64,000 nucleotides of DNA from Clostridium bovifaecis (GCA_009738435.1 CP046522.1:1333249-1397248), one strand, 5' to 3'; positions 8,172-17,200 are shown, numbered from the stretch's first letter. Program-made: numbers and translations. The notes: generated by a model not told the origin, from the sequence alone.

Positions 8172-10064
8172 ATGAAGGACATAGTTTTTATAGCTCCTTT
8201 TAAAGGATTAAAGGTTTTGGCTGAAGAAGTCGTTAGGGCAAGAAATTATAGTAATATAGAAGTGGTAGAAGGAGATCTAAGTGAAGGCGTAGAGGTTGCA
8301 AAGAGGGCCATTGAAGACGGAGCTAGCGTAATTGTATCAAGGGGCGGAACTTATACTATGATTAAAAGCATTGCCCATATACCTGTGGTTGAACTTCAGA
8401 TGACCTCATTTGACATTCTAAGAGGCTTTAAAGAGTTAATACATCACAAAGGGAAAATTGGAGTAGCAGGATATGAAAATATTATTTATGGATGTGAAGC
8501 AATTGAAGAAGTGCTAAATTTAGATATAGTTAAAATAAAAATCGAAGACGAAGATAAAGCCGAAGGATTATTAAAGAAGTATATTAATAAAGGAATTAAA
8601 ATTTTTGTAGGAGATACTATAGGAAGCGGGACAGCACAAAGATTAGGGTGCAAAAGCTATATTATAGAATCAGGTATAGAGTCTGTGCTCTATGCTATGC
8701 AAGAGGCAAGAAGAATACTAACAGGGTTAAGGATTGAAAAAGAGAGAGCCGAGAAACTTAAAACTATAATGAATTTCATTGATGACGGAATAATAGCAAT
8801 TGATGATCAAGGGAAAATAAATATATTTAACTCTATAGCAGAAAAAATATTTGGTGTTTCGCAAGAAGAAGCTATTGGGAAAAGCGTTGAAGAAATTGTA
8901 AAAAATACAAAATTAAATAAAGTGCTTAAGTCTGGCAAGATAGAATTAGGCGAAATACAGGATGTTAATAAATCGAAGATTGCTACAAATAGAGTTCCTA
9001 TTATTGTTGATGGTAAAATAACTGGCGTGGTTGCTACATTTCAGGATATTACAAAGATACAAGACTTAGAGCATCAGATAAGAGTTAAACTTCAGAAAAA
9101 GGGATTCGTTGCTAAGTACAACTTTGAAGATATAATCCATAAAAGTAGTGAAATGAAAGAATGCATAGATAAAGGAAAAATCTATAGTAGATATGACTCT
9201 CCAATATTAATATTAGGTAAGTCTGGAGTTGGTAAAGAATTATTTGCCCAAAGCATTCATAATAGCGGTGATAGGAAAAATGCTCCTTTTGTAGCAGTAA
9301 ATTGTGCAGCGCTCCCTCCTAACCTTATAGAAAGTGAATTATTTGGATATGTGGAAGGAGCCTTTACTGGAACTGCGAAGGGAGGAAAAGCCGGAGTATT
9401 TGAGTTTGCTCATGGGGGGACTATATTTTTAGATGAAATAGGAGAACTTCCATTGGAGGTTCAAAGTAGGTTTTTGAGAGTACTTCAGGAAAAGGAAGTT
9501 ATGAGAATCGGGGATGATAAGGTTATACCTATAGATGTAAGAATCATAACTGCAACTCATAGGAACTTAAAAAATATGATAAAAGAAGGAAAGTTCAGAG
9601 AGGATCTATACTATAGAATAGATATACTTACCCTCATAATTCCATCTTTAAATAGTAGGCGTGAGGACATAATAGAACTTTCAGAATTTTTTATGAAAGA
9701 GTATTCAATAAAGTATCGTAAGAAAATTGAAGCGATTTCTCATGAGGCAAAGGAATATTTAAATAATTATAGTTATAAGGGCAATGTAAGAGAGCTTGAA
9801 GGTATAATTGAGAGAGCAGTTGTATTATGCAATACAAATACAATAGGGTTGAAAGAGATCAAATTAGAAGAAATAGAAGCACAAGACACATTCAATAATA
9901 CACTCCTTACCAAGAAGAAGGATACATATAAGACTTTAAAAGAAGTAGAAAGTGAATATATAGACGAAGTTATAGATTATTGCAATGGCAATCTAAGTGA
10001 AGCTTCTAAAATATTAAATGTAAACAGAACAACTTTGTGGAGAAAGAGAAATAGTGATGCGTAA
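8172..10064 (+). CDS. Sigma-54-dependent activator with PrpR-type sensor, PAS domain and Fis-type HTH
   Basis: The 630-aa protein has an N-terminal PrpR_N-like domain (residues 1-185) that in relatives binds small organic acids. A PAS domain follows (about 195-300, with I-D-D-G-I-I-A-I-D). The AAA+ domain has Walker A GKSGVGKE, Walker B GGTIFLDEIGELP and an arginine-finger region. A Fis-like HTH (LSEASKILNVNRTTLWR) closes it. The sigma-54 contact loop reads GAFTGT, a small variant of GAFTGA. GGGAGGAAAAAG fixes ATG 8172. A palindrome and a -24/-12 promoter lie just downstream, before the sugar-acid operon, so it very likely activates that operon. The ligand is unknown. Confidence 0.9.
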   Translation: MKDIVFIAPFKGLKVLAEEVVRARNYSNIEVVEGDLSEGVEVAKRAIEDGASVIVSRGGTYTMIKSIAHIPVVELQMTSFDILRGFKELIHHKGKIGVAGYENIIYGCEAIEEVLNLDIVKIKIEDEDKAEGLLKKYINKGIKIFVGDTIGSGTAQRLGCKSYIIESGIESVLYAMQEARRILTGLRIEKERAEKLKTIMNFIDDGIIAIDDQGKINIFNSIAEKIFGVSQEEAIGKSVEEIVKNTKLNKVLKSGKIELGEIQDVNKSKIATNRVPIIVDGKITGVVATFQDITKIQDLEHQIRVKLQKKGFVAKYNFEDIIHKSSEMKECIDKGKIYSRYDSPILILGKSGVGKELFAQSIHNSGDRKNAPFVAVNCAALPPNLIESELFGYVEGAFTGTAKGGKAGVFEFAHGGTIFLDEIGELPLEVQSRFLRVLQEKEVMRIGDDKVIPIDVRIITATHRNLKNMIKEGKFREDLYYRIDILTLIIPSLNSRREDIIELSEFFMKEYSIKYRKKIEAISHEAKEYLNNYSYKGNVRELEGIIERAVVLCNTNTIGLKEIKLEEIEAQDTFNNTLLTKKKDTYKTLKEVESEYIDEVIDYCNGNLSEASKILNVNRTTLWRKRNSDA

Positions 10065-10073
10065 TGCAACACT

Positions 10074-10111
10074 GTTTCTTTTTGCAATTATGAATTGTTG
10101 CAAAAAGAAAC
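10074..10111. promoter_or_regulatory. Palindrome, probable upstream activator site
   Basis: A perfect 14-bp inverted repeat, GTTTCTTTTTGCAA (10074-10087) and its complement (10098-10111), has a 10-base spacer. It ends about 50 bases before the -24 element, the usual distance for an enhancer bound by a sigma-54 activator. It could also act as a terminator for the activator gene, but no T-tract follows. Confidence 0.65.
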
Positions 10112-10162
10112 GTGCGCAGGAAAAGGTTTTCACAAAACCTTTAAAAATTGCGAAATTTGATT

Positions 10163-10179
10163 TTGGCATACTACTTGCT
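10163..10179 (+). promoter_or_regulatory. Sigma-54 promoter (-24/-12) of the sugar-acid operon
   Basis: TTGGCA at 10163-10168 and TTGCT at 10175-10179, with exactly ten bases between the invariant GG and GC. It sits 60 bases before the first operon gene and downstream of its likely activator. Confidence 0.85.
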
Positions 10180-10239
10180 ATATATAAAAGTGACAAAAAT
10201 AAAAAACAAAATGAAAAAGAAGTTATAGGAGGTATGAAT

Positions 10240-10539
10240 ATGCTAAAACTTGCAGTTGTTGCTAATGCAAACGATAATGTGGCCACAGCAGTAAAAGATT
10301 TAAAGAAAGATGAAAAAGTATTAGTAGATTTATTTGGAAGTGAAATCGAAGTAGTGCTTAATGAAGATATCCCTTTCGGACACAAATTTGCTATAAAGAG
10401 TATAACAAAAGGTGAGCAAATAATTAAATATAAAGAGTCTATAGGACAAGCTACTGAAGATATAAAAGTTGGAGATTATGTTCATGTACACAATGTTGTA
10501 AGCGAAAGAGGACGTGGAGACTTGGAGGTGTCTAAATAA
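10240..10539 (+). CDS. Small (SAF-domain) subunit of a UxaA/SuyA-type lyase
   Basis: This 99-aa protein matches the N-terminal SAF domain of altronate dehydratase and the small subunit of sulfolactate sulfo-lyase. Visible motifs are N-E-D-I-P-F-G-H-K-F-A and G-D-Y-V-H-V-H-N. ATG 10240 is chosen because AGGAGGT ends seven bases before it; ATG 10234 touches the ribosome site. The next gene overlaps it by one base (TAATG), so the two are translated together and should form one enzyme. In relatives this subunit helps bind the sugar acid and metal. First gene of the sigma-54 operon. Confidence 0.85.
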   Translation: MLKLAVVANANDNVATAVKDLKKDEKVLVDLFGSEIEVVLNEDIPFGHKFAIKSITKGEQIIKYKESIGQATEDIKVGDYVHVHNVVSERGRGDLEVSK

Positions 10540-11699
10540 TGAAATTATATGGATATAGAAGAGAAAATGGAAAAGTAGGTATAAGAAATCATGTATTAAT
10601 ACTTCCTGCATCAGTTTGCGCTAGCGAAGTATCAGCAAGAATAGCGGGACATGTAAATGGTGCTATATCAGTGCCAAATCAACATGGATGTTGCCAAGTA
10701 GGTGGGGACTTAGACCTTACAATACAAATAGTAAAAAACTTAGGAAAGAATCCTAATGTAGCTTCAGTTTTAGTTGTAGGGCTTGGATGTGAAGGGGTTC
10801 CGGCTAAAGAAGTTGCAGAAGAAATTAGAAAAGACACAGGAAAAAGAGTTGAGTGCTTAATAATTCAAGAATGCGGTGGAACTATTAAGACAGAAGCTGA
10901 AGGTGTTAGAATAGCATCAGAAATGGCTAGAGAGGCAGCAAAGCTTAAGAAAGAAGAAATAGACATAACAGAAATCACTCTTGCTATTGAATGCGGCGGC
11001 TCTGACACCACATCAGGGCTTGCATCAAATCCTGCTGTTGGATATGCATCAGATAAATTAGTTTCATTAGGAGGAACATCAATATTCTCAGAAACTACAG
11101 AATTTATAGGTGCTGAGCACATATTAGCTAGAAGAGCAGTAACTAAAGAAGTTGGAGATAAGATCCTTGAAATAGTTGCTAATTGTGAAAACAAGGCAAA
11201 CACAATGGGTGTTGACATGAGAGGGGGACAACCTACTCCAGGTAACATTCAAGGTGGTTTAACTACTATAGAAGAAAAATCTTTAGGATGTATTTATAAA
11301 GGGGGAACTGCACCAATCGATGGAGTATTAGATTATGCAGAGATACCAGCAAACAAAGGATTATATGTAATGGATACTCCAGGACAAGACATCGAGTCTA
11401 TAACTGGTATGGTAGCAGGTGGAGCAACAATTGTTGTATTTACAACAGGAAGAGGAACTCCAACAGGAAACCCATTAGCTCCAGTTATTAAAGTAACAGG
11501 AAATCCAGATACATTTATAAAAATGAATGACAATATGGATATTAACGCAGGAACTATAATCGATGGAACTAAAACTGTACAAGAAGTTGGAGAAGAAATT
11601 TTCTCTGAAATGCTTGAAGTAGTTAATGGAAAGCAAACTAAGGCTGAATCATTAAAACACAGAGAATTTGGTATGTATAAGCTTATATCAACATTCTAA
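10539..11699 (+). CDS. Large subunit of a UxaA/GarD/SuyB-type acid-sugar dehydratase or lyase
   Basis: The 386-aa protein corresponds to the C-terminal catalytic part of altronate and galactarate dehydratases (N-H-V-L-I-L-P near the start; Q-H-G-C-C-Q-V; E-C-G-G-T; I-E-C-G-G-S-D; G-R-G-T-P-T-G-N-P). E. coli UxaA is a single protein; here, as in SuyAB, it is split in two. GGAGGTG overlaps the end of the previous gene. The substrate is not clear: the neighbouring DUF1537 kinase and PdxA2 point to tetronates or larger sugar acids, while the split form also recalls sulfolactate lyases. Dehydratase activity is family knowledge; the pathway is inference. Confidence 0.85.
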   Translation: MKLYGYRRENGKVGIRNHVLILPASVCASEVSARIAGHVNGAISVPNQHGCCQVGGDLDLTIQIVKNLGKNPNVASVLVVGLGCEGVPAKEVAEEIRKDTGKRVECLIIQECGGTIKTEAEGVRIASEMAREAAKLKKEEIDITEITLAIECGGSDTTSGLASNPAVGYASDKLVSLGGTSIFSETTEFIGAEHILARRAVTKEVGDKILEIVANCENKANTMGVDMRGGQPTPGNIQGGLTTIEEKSLGCIYKGGTAPIDGVLDYAEIPANKGLYVMDTPGQDIESITGMVAGGATIVVFTTGRGTPTGNPLAPVIKVTGNPDTFIKMNDNMDINAGTIIDGTKTVQEVGEEIFSEMLEVVNGKQTKAESLKHREFGMYKLISTF

Positions 11700-11723
11700 A
11701 ATTAAGCTAATCTTTAAAAAATC

Positions 11724-11768
11724 AAAATATCAAGGTTATGAATGTGGATTTCTTGACCTTGATATTTT
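11724..11768 (+). terminator. Intercistronic hairpin between the lyase genes and the permease
   Basis: A 13-bp perfect stem, AAAATATCAAGGT/ACCTTGATATTTT, ends in a short T-run. It probably attenuates or processes the message before the permease gene. Confidence 0.55.
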
Positions 11769-11835
11769 AATCAAGATTATAAATAAGAATTTAATAGGAA
11801 AGTTGCTAAGGAAATATAGATTGAGGAGTGATTAT

Positions 11836-12798
11836 ATGCAAATCAAAAAAACCATTGACAAAATACCTGGAGGATTAATGGTTATACCATTACTATTAGG
11901 AGCGATAATAAATACTTTCTTTCCAAAGGCATTGGAAATAGGTGGGTTTACAACAGCAATGTTTAAGCAGGGTTCATTACCGATTTTAGGAGTGTTCTTA
12001 TTCTGCATGGGCTCTCAATTAAGTTTCAAAGTTGCGCCAAAGTCCCTGAAAAAAGGTATTATTCTTACAGTAGTTAAATATGGAGTTGGGGTTGTAATAG
12101 GACTAGGCGTAGGAAAGATATTTGGGCCAGCAGGAATCTTAGGACTAACACCTCTAGCGATTATAGCAGCAATGACTAATTCTAATGGTGGGCTTTACGT
12201 AGCATTAGCAGGTGAATATGGGGACGAAACAGACGTAGGTGCTGTATCAGTTCTTTCAATAAATGATGGACCATTCTTTACTATGTTAGCTTTAGGTGCC
12301 TCAGGGTTTGCGCAAGTTCCATTTGAAGCTTTTGTAGCAGTTATAGTTCCAATAGGACTTGGTATGATTCTTGGAAACTTAGATGAAGAAATGCGTAAGT
12401 TCTTAGCAAGTGGAGAAAAGTTATTAATTCCTTTCTTTGCATTTCCGCTTGGAGCAGGAATGAACTTAGCGAATGTATTTAAAGCAGGTGCATCAGGAAT
12501 AATATTAGGAGTAATGGTAGCTGTTTTAACAGGTTTTGCGGGATATTTTGCACTTAAGTTATCTGGGGAAAAAAGAGCTATTGCAGGTCTTGCAGAAGGT
12601 TCTACTGCAGGTAATGCTGTAGGAACACCAGCAGCTATAGCAGCAGCAGATGCTAGCTTAGCTCCAATAGTAGCGACAGCTACAGCTCAAATAGCAGCAG
12701 CTTGTATTGTAACTGCTTTCTTGTGTCCTGCAATAGTAGTTATGATGGATAAGTACTTAAAGAAAAAAGAAGCAGCTAAGGCACAAAGTGCAGCTTAA
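11836..12798 (+). CDS. KdgT-type 2-keto-3-deoxygluconate/sugar-acid permease
   Basis: The 320-aa protein has about ten membrane segments and the KdgT family signatures I-P-G-G-L-M-V-I-P-L at the start, M-T-N-S-N-G-G-L-Y and E-G-S-T-A-G-N-A-V-G-T-P-A. Family members import 2-keto-3-deoxygluconate or similar acids with protons. ATG 11836 follows GAGGAGTG at proper distance; the frame is open upstream to 11668 but overlaps the lyase gene and lacks a ribosome site. It supplies substrate to the surrounding sugar-acid enzymes. Confidence 0.85.
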   Translation: MQIKKTIDKIPGGLMVIPLLLGAIINTFFPKALEIGGFTTAMFKQGSLPILGVFLFCMGSQLSFKVAPKSLKKGIILTVVKYGVGVVIGLGVGKIFGPAGILGLTPLAIIAAMTNSNGGLYVALAGEYGDETDVGAVSVLSINDGPFFTMLALGASGFAQVPFEAFVAVIVPIGLGMILGNLDEEMRKFLASGEKLLIPFFAFPLGAGMNLANVFKAGASGIILGVMVAVLTGFAGYFALKLSGEKRAIAGLAEGSTAGNAVGTPAAIAAADASLAPIVATATAQIAAACIVTAFLCPAIVVMMDKYLKKKEAAKAQSAA

Positions 12799-12827
12799 TA
12801 AATAAACTGAAAACGATTTTGGATATC

Positions 12828-12875
12828 CTCCTCTGTAAGTTGGTAGTTGAAATGATTGACCATCCTACAGAGGAG
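12828..12875 (+). promoter_or_regulatory. Long intercistronic hairpin before the DUF1537 kinase
   Basis: CTCCTCTGTA (12828-12837) pairs perfectly with TACAGAGGAG (12866-12875), and TGGTAGT with GACCAT extends the stem inside. No T-tract follows, so it is more likely an RNA-stability or processing structure than a terminator. A cre-like TGAAAACGATTTT lies just upstream at about 12808. Confidence 0.4.
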
Positions 12876-12927
12876 AAAATCATTAAGCGTCAAAAAAAGC
12901 AAGAATAGGGTTGAGGGAGTGGAAGGC

Positions 12928-14142
12928 TTGAATAGATTCTTAATTATAGCAGATGATTTTACAGGAGCAAATGATACAGGAGTTCAACTAAGAAAAAGAG
13001 GAATTGATACTGATGTAATCTTTCATTCCAGTTCAATGGACAATAATGAAAGATCCTATGTAATTGATACTGAATCTAGAGGACTTAATGAAGCAGAAGC
13101 GTTTCTAGATGTAGAAGATAAGATAAAAAATTTCTTTAAACAGAATTTTGATTATGTTTACAAGAAAATCGATTCAACACTTAGAGGAAACATAATTTCT
13201 GAAATAAAGGCTGCTGATAAGTATTATAATGCAGAACTTATAATATTTGCACCTGCTTATCCAGATAGCAAGAGAACTACTATTGAAGGTATTCATAAAA
13301 TCAATGGAGTACCTATCAGTGAGACTGAAATAGCAAAAGATCCTAAAAAACCAGTGAAGGTAGATAATATAAATTTGCTGCTTAAGCAAGGATTTGATGA
13401 GGAAGTAAATCATATTTATCTGCGAGATTTAAGAAGTAGCAGAGTTGATCTTTCTAAAGGAAGAATATATACCTTTGATGCAGAAACGAATGAAGATTTA
13501 ATGCTAATATCAAAAAAAGTCATAGATTGCAATAAAAGAGTATTATGGGTAGGTTCAGCTGGACTTGCTGACAGCATACTAAAGGTTAATATGCCTATAA
13601 AACCTTCCATAGCAGTAGTTGGAAGTATAAGTGAGGTTTCTAAAAATCAGCTTCATTATGCAGTATCAAATGGAGTTAATTTAGTTAACGTTGATATTGC
13701 AGAATTGTTAAAAAACAAAGATATATCAAGTATAGTGAGCGAAACTTTGCAAAAGGTTAATAGTGGAGCTGATGTTATTATAGCTTCTTCTTATGAAAGA
13801 AAAGATTATGAAAGAGCTATAGAAGTAGGAAAAGCTTTAGGTTGCTCTAAAGAAGAAGTTAGTGTGTTTACACAAAAGATTTTAGGAAGGATCATTAATA
13901 GAGTAGTAGAAAATTGTGAGATTTCTGGCATGTTTTTAACAGGAGGAGATACAGCTATAGGTGTCATTGAGGAGTTGGGTGCCAAGGGATCCAGCATTAA
14001 ACAAGAGATTATGACAGGAATACCTCTTATGACTCTAAAGGGAGGAAAGTGTCATGGTCTAAAAGTTATAACTAAAGCAGGGGCATTTGGGGAGACTAGT
14101 GCTATTGAGTACTGCTTAAAGAAATTAAAGGAGGACATTTAG
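12928..14142 (+). CDS. DUF1537 four-carbon acid-sugar kinase (OtnK/DtnK-type)
   Basis: The protein is about 405 aa, a usual length for this family. The N-terminal domain has D-D-F-T-G-A-N-D-T-G, where the acid sugar binds, and P-A-Y-P-D-S-K-R-T-T. The C-terminal nucleotide domain has L-T-G-G-D-T-A and G-I-P-L-M-T-L-K-G-G. DUF1537 enzymes phosphorylate D-threonate, L-threonate, D-erythronate or 3-oxo-tetronates with ATP. I take TTG 12928 (RLIIADD region directly after it) with GAGGGAG eight bases upstream; GTG 12919 and an upstream ATG are less likely. PdxA2 follows directly, which points to a threonate-4-phosphate type route ending in dihydroxyacetone phosphate. Confidence 0.85.
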   Translation: MNRFLIIADDFTGANDTGVQLRKRGIDTDVIFHSSSMDNNERSYVIDTESRGLNEAEAFLDVEDKIKNFFKQNFDYVYKKIDSTLRGNIISEIKAADKYYNAELIIFAPAYPDSKRTTIEGIHKINGVPISETEIAKDPKKPVKVDNINLLLKQGFDEEVNHIYLRDLRSSRVDLSKGRIYTFDAETNEDLMLISKKVIDCNKRVLWVGSAGLADSILKVNMPIKPSIAVVGSISEVSKNQLHYAVSNGVNLVNVDIAELLKNKDISSIVSETLQKVNSGADVIIASSYERKDYERAIEVGKALGCSKEEVSVFTQKILGRIINRVVENCEISGMFLTGGDTAIGVIEELGAKGSSIKQEIMTGIPLMTLKGGKCHGLKVITKAGAFGETSAIEYCLKKLKEDI

Positions 14143-15108
14143 ATGAAGCTTATAGGAATAACCATGGGGGATCCCGCTGGAGTGGGACCAGAAATAATAT
14201 TGAAAGCCTTAGATGAAAAAAAAAATTTAAGAGAAAAATCAGTAGTATTTGGAAGTTATAAAGTTTTAAACTACTATAAGGCATTATTAAAGACTGATAC
14301 AAGTATAAAGGTTATAAATAACCTTAACGAATTTGAAAAAGAGGTCATTAACGTGATTAATGTAATTGACTTAAATATAGATGAGTTTAAAATTGGAGAA
14401 ATGTCTGCACTATGCGGGGATGCTGCTTATAGATATATAGAAAAGGCTATAGAGGCTGCCCAAAAGGGAGAGATAAAAGCTGTAGCTACGGCTCCTTTAA
14501 ATAAAGAAGCACTGCATTTAGGGGGACATAATTTCGCAGGTCATACAGAAATATTTGCAACTTTAACTGATACAAAGAAGTATGCAATGATGCTAACTAA
14601 TGAAGACTTTAGAGTTATACATGTATGTACCCATGTATCTTTAAGAGAAGCTTGTGATAGAGCTAAAAAGGAAAGAGTTCTAGATGTTATAAATTTAGCT
14701 AATGATACCCTAAAAAAAATGGGAGTAAAAAGTCCAAGGATTGCAGTAGCTGGACTTAATCCACATGCAGGAGAAAATGGATTGTTTGGACGTGAAGAAA
14801 TAGAAGAAATTATACCAGCAGTTAATGAAGCTGCTGAGTTAGGAATAAATGTGGAAGGGCCTATAGCACCAGATACAGTGTTCTTAAAAGCTTATAGAGG
14901 GCAGTATGATGTAGTTGTAGCAATGTATCACGACCAAGGGCATATACCAATGAAGATGTTAGCCTTTGACACTGGAGTAAATATGACTGTAGGACTTCCG
15001 ATAGTTAGAACTTCTGTAGATCACGGAACGGCTTTTGATATAGCTGGTAAAGGTATTGCAAAGGGAGAAAGTATGATAGAAGCCTTAAAGGTGGCAGAAC
15101 TTTTTTAA
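14143..15108 (+). CDS. pdxA2: PdxA2-type 4-phospho-D-threonate dehydrogenase (4-hydroxythreonine-4-phosphate dehydrogenase family)
   Basis: The 321-aa protein has G-D-P-A-G-V-G-P-E at the start, T-A-P-L-N-K-E-A-L-H, G-H-T-E-I-F-A and Y-H-D-Q-G-H-I-P with the metal-binding histidines, then H-G-T-A-F-D-I-A-G-K-G. The family oxidises and decarboxylates a 4-phospho hydroxy acid with NAD. Position right behind a DUF1537 kinase (adjacent stop and start, AAGGAGGAC) indicates the PdxA2 catabolic role, giving dihydroxyacetone phosphate, rather than pyridoxine synthesis. Last gene of the operon. Confidence 0.88.
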   Translation: MKLIGITMGDPAGVGPEIILKALDEKKNLREKSVVFGSYKVLNYYKALLKTDTSIKVINNLNEFEKEVINVINVIDLNIDEFKIGEMSALCGDAAYRYIEKAIEAAQKGEIKAVATAPLNKEALHLGGHNFAGHTEIFATLTDTKKYAMMLTNEDFRVIHVCTHVSLREACDRAKKERVLDVINLANDTLKKMGVKSPRIAVAGLNPHAGENGLFGREEIEEIIPAVNEAAELGINVEGPIAPDTVFLKAYRGQYDVVVAMYHDQGHIPMKMLAFDTGVNMTVGLPIVRTSVDHGTAFDIAGKGIAKGESMIEALKVAELF

Positions 15109-15119
15109 AAGACGTAGTT

Positions 15120-15253
15120 GAATAATTTGCGACGCAGCTCTAGAAGCAATCGCTAGTCTCTAATCCCTAATCGCTAACATTTGAATCATTGATTTATCCA
15201 ATAGCGACTAGTGATTAGTGATTAAGAAGAAAATTGCGCTGCATTTTTCTTAT
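15120..15253 (+). repeat. Dispersed 134-bp repeat, copy A
   Basis: Bases 15120-15253 recur nearly unchanged, in the opposite orientation, at 35946-36080. The body holds repeated TAATC-N-CTA units (for example CTAATCCCTAATCGCTAAC) and ends in a hairpin AAGAAAATTGCGCTGCATTTTTCTT. No coding frame is seen. Confidence 0.85.
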
Positions 15254-15326
15254 GTTGTGATCAAATTATAAGAATAAAATCTCTCTCAAAGGAGAATATA
15301 GTTTCAGAGAGAGGAGTGATTTCTAA

Positions 15327-15452
15327 ATGGATCAAATTAAGAATAAAAATTTAGCAATGCTTAATAAGGTAGAAAAAATGAATGTTCAGCATGATTTTAA
15401 TAAAGAAAATAATAAACCAGGAACAAAGCAGGTTAAAAATAAAAATAAATAA
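15327..15452 (+). CDS. Small unknown 41-aa Lys/Asn-rich protein
   Basis: ATG 15327 has GAGAGGAGTGAT just upstream. The product (N-terminus MDQIKNKNLAML, C-terminus KQVKNKNK) is basic, with 41 codons and no recognised domain. It resembles in style the 56-aa protein at 31665. The good ribosome site supports it; nothing about function can be said. Confidence 0.5.
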   Translation: MDQIKNKNLAMLNKVEKMNVQHDFNKENNKPGTKQVKNKNK

Positions 15453-15465
15453 ATTCACAAAAGGA

Positions 15466-16814
15466 GGCTGTCGCACTAAAAGAATTAGTGCGACAGCTTT
15501 TTGTCTAAAAAATAAATCTCCCACTCGAAAGAGTGGAAGACTTATAGTAAAATTAATATATGACTAAATACATTAATTTACACAAAAATTATACTTCAAA
15601 TCATGGAAATTATCAATTAAAACTTCCGCTAAATATTGAGTACATGATTCCAAACAATGATTTAGTGCGTTTGCTAAGTCAGTTTGTAGAGGAGATGGAT
15701 TTAACAGATTTATATTCGACTTATTCCCGATTAAGGGAAAATCAGGCTACGCCTCGTCAGATGCTGAAGATTGTACTTTATTCTTACATGAATCATAGCT
15801 ATTCCAAGACAGATAAAGATGCAACCTTTATGAGGATGAAAGAAGATGCTATGAAAAACGGTCAGTTAAAGCCAGGTTACAATGTTCAGCATGGAGTAGA
15901 TTCTGAATATATAGTATGGCTTACTGTTGGCGATCAGCCTACAAACACAACAACATTGATTCCATTTATAAAAAGCATGGAGAATTTCTTGTACTTTAAG
16001 TATTTTAAAATTGTTGCGGATGCAGGTTACGAAAGTGAAGAAAATTATGTTTATGTTAAAGGGAATGGACAGTTATCATATATTAAACCAGCAAATTATG
16101 AAATATCAAAAACAAGGAAATATAAAAATGATATAAGCAGAATGGAAAACATGGATTATACCGAATTGGGTGATTATTATACTTGCAAAAATAATAAGAA
16201 ACTAACAGTAAATAAAATAGTAAAAAGAAAAAGCAAGACAGGCTATACAAGTGAAAAAACAATTTATACTTCTGAGGATTGCAGTAACTGTGATCACAAG
16301 AGCAAATACATAAAAGGACATAACTGCAAAACACCATTAGAAGAAAGAGTTAAAAATCTTGAGACTTCAAAGCTGTTCAACATGCTTCGCAAAGAGAATC
16401 TTGAAAGAATTGTAAGCGAAGAAGGCTGCGAGTTGAGAATGAATCGAAGTATTCAAGCCGAAGGCTCTTTTGCAGAGATAAAACAGGATATGGGATTTCG
16501 TAGATATCTAAGTAAAGGTAAAAAGAATGTTTTGGCGGAAAGTGCTCTGTTAGCAATGGCACACAATATAAATAAGCTACATAATAAAATTCAGTCAGAT
16601 AGAACTGGAACACATCTTTTCTCACTTAAAAAGAGCGCTTAATTTTAAGATACTAAGACTTTGTAAGTTAAAAAAAGTTAATATTGAGGGCTTATTAAAA
16701 TGCGCCATTTTTTAATTATCGAGCCTATTGGGGGTTAAAATATCATTAAATTTTCTATGAAATACACAAAAAACGCTGCCGCGTTAGCATATTTTTTATG
16801 CTAATGCGACAGCC
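15466..16814 (+). mobile_element. Internally deleted IS1182-family insertion sequence
   Basis: Both ends carry the same inverted motif, GGCTGTCGCA at the left (15466) and its complement TGCGACAGCC at the right (to 16814). Each end also forms its own hairpin (GCTGTCGCACTAA/TTAGTGCGACAGC at the left, with a T-tract that could terminate transcription). The element is about 1.35 kb. Its transposase lacks an internal segment, so it cannot move by itself. Confidence 0.8.
15560..16642 (+). pseudogene. IS1182-type transposase with in-frame internal deletion
   Basis: The reading frame is open for 360 codons, against roughly 480-560 in full members. The N-terminal domain (N-D-L-V-R-L-L-S-Q-F, R-Q-M-L-K-I-V-L-Y-S-Y-M-N) jumps after Y-M-N-H-S-Y-S directly to K-T-D-K-D-A-T-F-M-R. 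The missing piece holds the first catalytic aspartate of the DDE triad. The second region (I-V-A-D-A-G-Y-E-S) and the E region (Q-A-E-G-S-F-A-E-I-K) are present. The Cys-rich insert before the E (C-S-N-C-D-H ... C) is usual. Catalytically dead by this reasoning. Confidence 0.8.
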
Positions 16815-16892
16815 CCTTTTTAGCTATATAATGACAGTATGATATTATAACAAATGTTTCACTATGAGAATAAATTCATAAATGTTGCATAA

Positions 16893-17159
16893 ATAGAAGC
16901 TGCATTTAAACAAAGAAATTTGATAGAAGCAGATTATGCATTGATCACATTTAATATAACTCATGAGAATAATGGAATTGTATATGGCGCAGGAGATAGA
17001 TCGGAAATAGTTGAATTTAAAGGATACAGACATGTTCCTATGATAGACAACGCAGATAAGTTTATAAGTGTAATAATCGATTTCATGGAGAGACAACCAT
17101 TGCTGCTAAGAGATAACAATAATTTAATAGTGATTTATTTCCGAATCAAGATGATTTAA
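16893..17159 (+). pseudogene. C-terminal fragment of an alpha/beta hydrolase
   Basis: From 16893 the frame reads I-E-A-A-F-K-Q ... N-G-I-V-Y-G-A-G-D-R-S ... E-F-K-G-Y-R-H-V-P-M-I-D-N-A-D-K-F. This matches the end of alpha/beta hydrolases: the Y-G-x-x-D-R strand with the acid, and the H-V-P-M catalytic histidine. The N-terminal half and nucleophile elbow are absent, there is a stop just before, and no start or ribosome site. The rest of 16815-16892 holds nothing recognisable. Confidence 0.45.
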
Positions 17160-17200
17160 AAATAAATCGCAATAAATCAAGAGTATATAGTAAAACAAAA

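Noticed and set aside
10054..10239. Upstream extension of the UxaA small-subunit frame
   Set aside because: It runs through the palindrome and sigma-54 promoter; the proper ribosome site fixes ATG 10240.
15120..15253. Repeated TAATC-N-CTA units as a CRISPR array
   Set aside because: Units are about 8-10 bases, uneven, without spacers or cas genes; the whole block is a dispersed repeat.
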